The notes under the pieces: generated by a model | Database searches by the model: none | What the model saw: the letters and a program-made list of their open reading frames with translations, nothing else | What the model was told of the DNA's origin: nothing | Program-made: the position numbers and the translations under genes | Shown here: positions 57,882 to 64,000 of the stretch, piece by piece | How the letters are laid out: every line of letters begins with the position of its first letter | Numbering within the stretch: the first letter of the stretch is position 1 | Source: Deltaproteobacteria bacterium HGW-Deltaproteobacteria-12 | GTDB taxonomy: Bacteria; Desulfobacterota; Syntrophia; Syntrophales; Smithellaceae | Assembly: GCA_002840565.1 (NCBI GenBank) | Contig: PHBK01000014.1 | Span: 92,834-156,833 of the forward strand | Reading direction: 5' to 3' | Length of the DNA: 64,000 nucleotides

Positions 57882-59992
57882 GCGGCGCGCCGGCCGCACC
57901 AGCGCACAATGAGCAATGTCAGGTCGTCCGATTGTTCGGCCTCACCAACAAAATTGTTAACGTCATCAAGCAGGAGAACAGTAATGTCTGATGGTGAGAG
58001 AAGCATGGCTTTCCTCTCCAGGAGTTTGGTGAGACGTATTTTCCCATAAAGTTCTCCGTTTGTGTTCATAGCCTCAGTGATGCCATCTGTAATGACGCAG
58101 ATTGAATCGCCTGCGGTAAGTTGCATTCTCCTCAGGGGATAGTCGTATTTGTCCATTATACACATCGGGAGGGTGCCTTCACCGTCCAGCTGGTATAAAG
58201 TGCCGTCAGTTCCAACCAGCCAGGGTGCATCGTGCCCTGCTATGCAGTATTCGAGAACGCCGCTTTCCACATCAAGAATTGCGGCGAAAGCAGTGACAAA
58301 AAGCATTTCCGGATTTTCCCGGGAAATTTCCTCATTAACCCGATTGAGGGTCAGACTTACGTCGAGCTGTTCGCTCAGTACGATACTTTTTACCAGGGCC
58401 TTGGTCATAACCATGAACAGGCTTGCCGGTAATCCCTTGCCGGCAACGTCACCAACGATGAAAAACAAACGGTGCTCATCCAGCATATAGAAATCGTACA
58501 AGTCGCCGCCAACCTCACGTGCCGGCTTGAGCACGGCATCAAGTTCAAATCTTGTCTCATCCGGGAAAGCGGTTGCCGGCTGCGGCAGCGATCCCAGCTG
58601 AATGCGGCGCGCGGCATCCAGCTCGCCGGCAACGCGGGCTGCGGCCTCACGTTCGAGCTGCAGTGCCTTTTTGGCGATGCGATGCTGGCGGTCGGACTCG
58701 ATGAAGCTACTACCCAGGAGACTTACGAAAATGATATTGATTTCCATGAAGAGGGAAGCGGCGTCGAACAGCAGACCGTTTGTGTGATAGAGCAGGAAGC
58801 CCATGGGCAGCAGCAGAACCGCGATAATCGCCGCCAGTATTGTCGATAATCGTGGTTTGAGATTCGGCAGGGTAATAAGAAAGAAGAGACCGAAAAAAAG
58901 TAAAATAGCCACTTCTAATAAGGGTAACCAGGCCGGCCGTTGCAGAAAATGCTGGTCGAAGATATTTTCCAGAAACTGCACATGTACTTCGATGCCGGGG
59001 ATCCGTTCACCTCGAGCTGACGTCTGATAATCCATCAGACCCAGTCCGGTGAAACCTACCAATACCAGCTTCTGCTTAATAAGTTCCGGGTTTACCCGCC
59101 CGGCAAGTATATCAGCAGCAGAAACATAGCGTTCCGAAAGGAACGGCGAATAATTTACCCAGACCTGCCCATTGGCCTGCGTCGGGATGCGCAAGTCGCC
59201 TATGCCCACACTTGCAATCCCGTGGGAACTTACCTCGACCTCAATGGCAGGATGACCACTGGCCACACGCAGAAGTTCAATAGACAGAGAAGGCACGAGT
59301 GTTTGTCCCACAGAAGCGATTAGTGGCAGCCGCCGTACAACGCCCCTTTCCAGGTCAGCACTGAGCAGAGCCTGACCTGATGCAGCTTCTTCCAGATCAG
59401 GTATGCTTTTCAGCACTGCCGGAAAATGACGTACGTACCGGACTGCATCGCCCCCTTTAACGATAAACGGCGCTGTGCGCATAGTCAAAGAGGTGGACAG
59501 AGTTTCCTGTTCGAAACCCGCCACGCCCAATACCACCGGCGATTTGGCGATAACAGCGGCAAGAGTCTTGTCATTATCGGGAAGAAGAACCAGGCGTTGC
59601 CGGATGAGGGGGTCCAGCTGGGGCAGCGACTCCGCGATTCGTGCGGGTGATGACCGATCTGGTTCGGGCATGATCATGTCAAGACCGATTGCTGCAGGCT
59701 GGTAGGAAGCAATCCGTTCGATCAGCAGCGCTAAACGGGTACGCGGCCAGGGCCATTGGCCAAAAAGCTTGAGGCTTGCTTCATCGATACCAACAATTGT
59801 AGCTGGTGCCGAGTTTCTAGCTCTGGGCAGGTATGTCTGATAAGCATCAAACAGGGCCAAACGAAGAGTACGGAAGGGAGAAAGGTCAGGATAAAACTGC
59901 AGAACGGCGAAACAAAGCAACATAACCAGAGCCGCCGGACGGCCGCGACGGGTTCGAAACAGCAGCAGCAGAAAGTTGATCAGGCGCCTCAT
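57878..59992 (-). CDS. CHASE2-domain SpoIIE/PP2C-type serine phosphatase
   Basis: A 704-residue membrane sensor. An N-terminal membrane span (about 17-35) leads into a periplasmic CHASE2 domain (about 40-320). Three further spans follow (about 340-410), a short coiled coil (about 435-460), then a SpoIIE-type phosphatase domain (about 475-700) with GGDLYDFY, FIVGDVAGKGLPASLFM and SICVITDGITEAMN. Such proteins dephosphorylate STAS-domain anti-anti-sigma proteins in partner-switching. A STAS gene and a HATPase gene lie divergently at 60329-61088, and FecR/OmpA genes face it on the other side. Confidence 0.9.
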   Translation of the reverse strand: MRRLINFLLLLFRTRRGRPAALVMLLCFAVLQFYPDLSPFRTLRLALFDAYQTYLPRARNSAPATIVGIDEASLKLFGQWPWPRTRLALLIERIASYQPAAIGLDMIMPEPDRSSPARIAESLPQLDPLIRQRLVLLPDNDKTLAAVIAKSPVVLGVAGFEQETLSTSLTMRTAPFIVKGGDAVRYVRHFPAVLKSIPDLEEAASGQALLSADLERGVVRRLPLIASVGQTLVPSLSIELLRVASGHPAIEVEVSSHGIASVGIGDLRIPTQANGQVWVNYSPFLSERYVSAADILAGRVNPELIKQKLVLVGFTGLGLMDYQTSARGERIPGIEVHVQFLENIFDQHFLQRPAWLPLLEVAILLFFGLFFLITLPNLKPRLSTILAAIIAVLLLPMGFLLYHTNGLLFDAASLFMEINIIFVSLLGSSFIESDRQHRIAKKALQLEREAAARVAGELDAARRIQLGSLPQPATAFPDETRFELDAVLKPAREVGGDLYDFYMLDEHRLFFIVGDVAGKGLPASLFMVMTKALVKSIVLSEQLDVSLTLNRVNEEISRENPEMLFVTAFAAILDVESGVLEYCIAGHDAPWLVGTDGTLYQLDGEGTLPMCIMDKYDYPLRRMQLTAGDSICVITDGITEAMNTNGELYGKIRLTKLLERKAMLLSPSDITVLLLDDVNNFVGEAEQSDDLTLLIVRWCGRRAA

Positions 59993-60328
59993 AGAGTTCC
60001 CTCAAGACGATCGCAGGCCGGGAAATACCCGATAAGTTTTATCCCTTTATTCAACAGGAACTTATCTTACGGTAGCCCGGAGTATAAGAAGAAGGATGTT
60101 GCATGTCAATGATTTTCTTGTCACATTGCTTGTATGGGATAAACTCTTGCGTAAATACAGTGGATAGGGAAAGTACAGATAATGATCGTGCGAACAGACC
60201 GTTATGTACATTATAATCAGCTTATTGAATATTTTATCAGAAATAAAATTTACATTGACGAATGCATAAAGGCAAAGATATTGTATAGCCTGAATAACAG
60301 TGATTTAAATAATGCACCGGGAGCGATT
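59993..60328. other. divergent intergenic region between phosphatase and STAS genes
   Basis: About 336 bp that should contain promoters for the leftward CHASE2-SpoIIE gene and the rightward STAS-HATPase pair. A reading frame runs into the STAS gene from 60182 but the extra residues match no family and have no good ribosome-binding site. I could not identify a convincing promoter by eye. Confidence 0.4.
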
Positions 60329-60658
60329 ATGGATATAATAACAAGACAAGAAGGAAAAGTCGTCATCGTTTCGGTGAGAGGAAGAATGGATGCGGTTACC
60401 TCTCTTGATTTTGAGAAAAGCATGTCAGCATTAATATCCGCCGGAGGTAATATCTTTGTTATAAGTTTGAACCAAATGGATTTTATCAGCAGTTCAGGTC
60501 TCAGAAGTATCCTGCGGGTAGCTAAGCAATTGAAACCGAGTGGAGGGAAATTGTTGTTTGCGAGTCTGCAGGATAATGTTAAGGATGTTTTTAAAATATC
60601 AGGTTTTAGCACAATTTTTGCTATCTACGAAACAGAAGAAGAAGCTCTCAAGGCTTAA
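60329..60658 (+). CDS. STAS-domain anti-sigma factor antagonist
   Basis: A 109-residue single STAS domain, the SpoIIAA/RsbV type. VSVRGRMDAVTS and the phosphorylation loop MDFISSSGLRSIL carry the Ser switched by kinase and phosphatase. The ATG at 60329 with GGGAG before it gives a family-length protein; the frame is open upstream but unlike STAS. It is likely the substrate of the CHASE2-SpoIIE phosphatase and the partner of the kinase encoded 4 bp downstream. Confidence 0.9.
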   Translation: MDIITRQEGKVVIVSVRGRMDAVTSLDFEKSMSALISAGGNIFVISLNQMDFISSSGLRSILRVAKQLKPSGGKLLFASLQDNVKDVFKISGFSTIFAIYETEEEALKA

Positions 60659-60662
60659 TATA

Positions 60663-61088
60663 ATGCTCATCCTGGAAACCATAAAAGTACCGGCCAAAAT
60701 CGAAAGTCTTCATCAATGTATGGATTTTGTAGCGTCGTGTGCCCAAAAGCAGGGCTTAGACAGCAGAAGCATCAACAGGATAGAACTGGCCACAGATGAA
60801 GCACTCGTAAATATTTTTAACTATGCCTATAGTGACTGCGGCGGAGATGTAGAAATATCCTGTATGATTGATCATAACGCAATGTTTGTCATTGAAATTA
60901 CCGATTCTGGTGTACCTTTCAATGTACTTGATGCTCCTGATCCGGACATTGCTGCGGATATTGAACAGCGAAAAATTGGCGGGCTGGGGATTTTTATGAT
61001 CAAGAAAATAATGGATGACGTGCAGTATAGAAGAGAATCCGGGAAAAATTACTTAACTTTGAAAGTATTTAAAACAGGAAGTTGTTAA
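60663..61088 (+). CDS. anti-sigma factor serine kinase (RsbW/SpoIIAB-type HATPase)
   Basis: A 141-residue GHKL ATPase. The N-box is ELATDEALVNIFNYAY (near 42-57), G1 is ITDSGVPFN and G2 is GLGIFMIKKIMD. These small kinases phosphorylate a STAS partner and bind either it or a sigma factor or other target. The ATG at 60663 gives the canonical start MLILETIKVPAKI; the longer frame overlaps the STAS gene and is ignored. No sigma factor gene is nearby, so the output may be non-transcriptional. Confidence 0.9.
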   Translation: MLILETIKVPAKIESLHQCMDFVASCAQKQGLDSRSINRIELATDEALVNIFNYAYSDCGGDVEISCMIDHNAMFVIEITDSGVPFNVLDAPDPDIAADIEQRKIGGLGIFMIKKIMDDVQYRRESGKNYLTLKVFKTGSC

Positions 61089-61128
61089 TACGGCCAACCG
61101 TTTATTCTTGATCAACAAAACACGGAAA

Positions 61129-61173
61129 AAACCGGTTGTTTCCATCAGGCAGATAGAAGCAACCGGTTCTTTT
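61129..61173. terminator. bidirectional terminator between the HATPase gene and the small periplasmic gene
   Basis: AACCGGTTG (61130-61138) pairs with CAACCGGTT (61160-61168), with further pairing TTTC/GAAG inside. It has T-rich flanks on both strands (TTCTTTT on plus, TTTTTT on minus). It lies between two convergent genes. Confidence 0.85.
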
Positions 61174-61185
61174 CACTTTATTATA

Positions 61186-61470
61186 TTACTTCTTTTTCTT
61201 GGGTTCGGCTTTTTTGGCGTCTTTCACCTCAACTGCTGCCGCTTTCATGGTATATTCAATGGTCACTTTGGAACCGACTTTTAAATCGCCGGTTATTTTT
61301 GTCGCGGCATCACGGCCAACTTCCCATTTATCCTTGCCTTTTTCTACAACGATTGTATCGGCTGTTACTGCTAATACCGGACCGGTTACCTGATAAGTTT
61401 TGGGCCCCGCGGCCAGGGCAACTGTGGCGACGAACATAAAAGCACATACAAAAATTAAAATCTTTTTCAT
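61186..61470 (-). CDS. small secreted hypothetical protein
   Basis: A 94-residue protein with a signal peptide (about 1-20, ALAAGP) and a short beta-rich domain (KTYQVTGPVLAV, TIVVEKGKDKWEV, KVTIEYTMKA) ending in a Lys-rich tail. The pattern is similar to DUF5666-type small OB-like proteins. No operon partner. Function unknown; the strong signal suggests a periplasmic role. Confidence 0.65.
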   Translation of the reverse strand: MKKILIFVCAFMFVATVALAAGPKTYQVTGPVLAVTADTIVVEKGKDKWEVGRDAATKITGDLKVGSKVTIEYTMKAAAVEVKDAKKAEPKKKK

Positions 61471-61652
61471 AAATTAGATCCTCCCTTGGTATTTTAAAAA
61501 TTTTATATTGACACGATTCTTAGTGATAATTTTAACAAACGCGCCTGTCTTTGTCAAAATGATTTATGTAAAATAATCAATCTGATATATTAACATTTGT
61601 CTGGCAGGCTTTGATTTGGTAATTATAAAATTCCCGGGGAGCGTCATGCTTA

Positions 61653-62966
61653 TTATATATATCCCAGTTTCTTTGCCTGAGCTGTCAATTCCTCTCTGAA
61701 CTGCGGATCGGCAATTGCGATCAGGTTTTTGGTTCTTTCCTTAACTGTTCTGCCTCTCATATAGGCTATACCGTGCTCGGTTACAATATGATCCGTGTTG
61801 CTCCTGTGCAGTGTCACGCCTGTTCCTGCGGGGAGGGTCGGGACAATCGTTGATATCTTGCCATCTTGGGCTGAGGAGTAACAGGCTATTATTCCCTTGC
61901 CCAGTCCGTCATATGCCTCTTTTGCACCCACGGCCGTATCCGACTGCCCGCCGGTTCCTGAATACTGCCTTGTGCCGATTGATTCACTGGCCACCTGACC
62001 GGTAAAGTCAACCATCAGACAGGTATTTATCGAGACCATTTTGGAATTCTGTCTGATGACAGCTGGATCGTTCACCCATTTGCCTCTCTGAAATTCCACA
62101 GCCAGATTATCATCAAGCCAGTCATAGAGTTTTCTTGACCCCATGGAAAAAGTACAAATGAATTTATCTTTATATAGTGATTTTTTCTTGTTCGTTATTA
62201 CACCCAGCTCATAAAGTTCCATCATCGAATCAACCATCATTTCCGTATGGACCCCGAGATCTCTCTTCTCTGTCAGAGCCAGGGCTGCGGCGTTGGGAAT
62301 GCCTCCGATGCCCAGTTGAATAGTGGATTCGTCGGCGACAAGCTCCGCAATATATTTGCCGATCAACATATCGGTTGCGCTGGGGACCGGCATGGGAAGA
62401 GAAGGAACGTCCTGGTTGTATTCGACTACAAAATCAATATCGCTGATATGCAGATGCGTATCACCAAGAGTGCGCGGCAGCCGGTCGTTTACTTCCAATA
62501 CAACAATATCAGCCGCCTCGATAATGTCTTTCTCATAAGTAATGCCCAAAGATAAAGAAACGAATCCCTTTGCATCCATTGGAGTACAGGTTCCGAAGAA
62601 GATGTCTGGCTTTTTTGCATATATTCTGTCTGTGGCAGCGCGGTGCAGCATATTGGGTACATATGTAACGGTTCCAACATTATCTTTGATGGCAGCACGT
62701 GAGCCTGGAGCATGGAACCAGCTGCAGAGTTCAAAATGGCCTTTCATTTCCGGCTTCATATAAAAATCATAAGGTTTCATGGTAAGAACTGAGAATACTT
62801 TTACATTTTGTACTTTGTCCTTAACCAAATGAAATTTACTCATACATCCCTGCGGTTCGGATGCACACTGGGCCACTATTACATCATCATCACTTTTTAT
62901 TTTGGCAACGGCGTCTTCCAGCGATATAAGTTTCTTTTTGTATTTCTCGTGCCATTTAGTCGGCAT
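61653..62966 (-). CDS. acetyl-CoA hydrolase/4-hydroxybutyrate CoA-transferase family protein
   Basis: A 437-residue class I CoA-transferase. The catalytic Glu is likely the one in LGVHTEMM (near 228). IQLGIGGIPNAA lies near 205, and YSGTGGQSDTAVGA near 330 forms the CoA-binding glycine loop. It aligns end to end with the CoA-transferase half of the protein at 53733 but has no GNAT domain. In syntrophic fermenters these enzymes link acetyl-CoA with butyrate, propionate or aromatic acids. A GAGAAAAG ribosome-binding site precedes the ATG. The rRNA operon begins upstream in the opposite direction. Confidence 0.9.
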   Translation of the reverse strand: MPTKWHEKYKKKLISLEDAVAKIKSDDDVIVAQCASEPQGCMSKFHLVKDKVQNVKVFSVLTMKPYDFYMKPEMKGHFELCSWFHAPGSRAAIKDNVGTVTYVPNMLHRAATDRIYAKKPDIFFGTCTPMDAKGFVSLSLGITYEKDIIEAADIVVLEVNDRLPRTLGDTHLHISDIDFVVEYNQDVPSLPMPVPSATDMLIGKYIAELVADESTIQLGIGGIPNAAALALTEKRDLGVHTEMMVDSMMELYELGVITNKKKSLYKDKFICTFSMGSRKLYDWLDDNLAVEFQRGKWVNDPAVIRQNSKMVSINTCLMVDFTGQVASESIGTRQYSGTGGQSDTAVGAKEAYDGLGKGIIACYSSAQDGKISTIVPTLPAGTGVTLHRSNTDHIVTEHGIAYMRGRTVKERTKNLIAIADPQFREELTAQAKKLGYI

Positions 62967-63611
62967 GTCTTTTCTCCTTTATCTGTTGAAGGCGTTCATT
63001 TTTTTTCGTGATGCGCGGTTTATTGATATGAAACTTTCTAATTTTATTACATATATGTATATTACTGTCAATGATGTTAATTGGCGGAAACAAGATTAAT
63101 ACAACTTTCGGCGCAGTTGAATTTACCGGCAGGACTATAGCTGCATCGATTCTACGGCGATAAGCTATAGAGTAATATTTGTAAAAGAAAATTGATGAAG
63201 ACAAAAAAATATTCTTATTAAATGCCTGTAAGAACAGAGGAAAAAGCAAATCGGCTAAATTATGATAAATTAGTTTTAATTTTTTCTTGACACAAAAGCG
63301 AAGAGGGGGTAGAAGCTCACTTCTGTTCGCAAAAAAGTTCTTTAAGGTAAGTTGAAGTTCTCAGCACGTTCACCGATAGATGTATATCGAAGTCGTCGGA
63401 TGCTCACCATGATTGTTTGCCGAACATAAAGTTTCTTTGAATTTTTAAAATTGTTCTTGACAAAAAAATCTTATTGATTTATTTGTTACAGCTCGTTTTA
63501 AGATGGCTCTTTGGAAATTGAATAGTGGGAAATAATTGATTTGTGGGTCCTATACAAATTTTTTTGGAATCACGCGAAATTAAGAAAGAGAAATCTTTCT
63601 GACTAGGATTA
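62967..63611 (+). promoter_or_regulatory. rRNA operon leader with tandem promoters and boxA
   Basis: About 645 bp without protein genes. Two copies of TTCTTGACA are present. TTGACA at 63286-63291 has a TAGAAG 17 bp downstream. TTGACA at 63457-63462 has TATTTG 17 bp downstream (63480-63485). A boxA-like antitermination sequence TGGCTCTTTGGAAATTGAAT lies at 63504-63523, about 90 bp before the 16S start. The left part (62967-63250) is AT-rich and should hold the promoter of the leftward CoA-transferase. Confidence 0.65.

Positions 63612-64000
<389 letters not shown>

Overview
The window is a piece of a bacterial chromosome, most likely from an anaerobic, syntrophic member of the former Deltaproteobacteria (Syntrophales, Smithella/Syntrophus-like). 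This rests on the gene neighbourhoods (zapA-6S RNA-rny-ymdB-tyrS; rplU-rpmA-obgE-proB; uvrB/uvrC), two acyl-CoA:carboxylate CoA-transferases, a cytoplasmic-type molybdopterin oxidoreductase pair, and the first ~390 nt of a 16S rRNA gene at the right edge. Lineage is inferred from memory of these families, not from a database search. Coding density is high, both strands are used in short operons, and most genes are housekeeping.

Layout. 1-3.5 kb: a zinc phospholipase C-like protein, a Tat-exported D-aminoacylase-like amidohydrolase and a class II aldolase. 3.9-6.9 kb: a porin-like outer-membrane protein, a DsbA/FrnE-type thiol oxidoreductase whose first active-site Cys codon is an in-frame TGA (probable selenocysteine), and a lipoprotein MsrB. 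7.1-12.9 kb: radA, groES-groEL and a Ski2-like helicase. 12.9-14.6 kb: a small AT-richer accessory patch with a palindromic MITE-like element, a GIY-YIG gene between inverted repeats and a frameshifted DUF2971 gene. 14.7-20.8 kb: a repair cluster (uvrB, QueG-like protein, uvrC, mntP, ogt). 20.9-32.6 kb, mostly minus strand: molybdopterin oxidoreductase with its Fe-S subunit, M48 protease with LemA, proB, obgE, rpmA, rplU, a radical SAM/DUF2344 protein and a small unknown. 32.7-35.1 kb: a Cys-rich protein, hpt and a zinc-ribbon membrane protein. 35.2-38.7 kb: a FecR protein with a TbpB-like C-terminal barrel, next to a TPR plus beta-barrel (Slam-like) outer-membrane protein. 38.9-44.4 kb: tsaC and purine genes (purE, PurO-type IMP cyclohydrolase, stand-alone AICAR transformylase, purD) with a cyclophilin. 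44.5-53.7 kb: two CNNM/CorC-type proteins, a GlmU N-terminal domain protein, dus, a coiled-coil protein, zapA, 6S RNA, rny, ymdB and tyrS. 53.7-63 kb: two CoA-transferases (one with a GNAT domain), an MBL hydrolase, FecR and OmpA-like proteins, and a CHASE2-SpoIIE / STAS / HATPase partner-switching set. 63-64 kb: rRNA leader and 16S 5' end.

The strongest candidates for something new are: (1) the UPFC selenoprotein with a hand-folded bSECIS hairpin; (2) a possible type XI (Slam-like) secretion pair whose cargo is a FecR-TbpB-barrel fusion; (3) a ~455 bp GIY-YIG unit bounded by inverted copies of a REP-like palindrome. All three come from reading the sequence by eye and no search was run.
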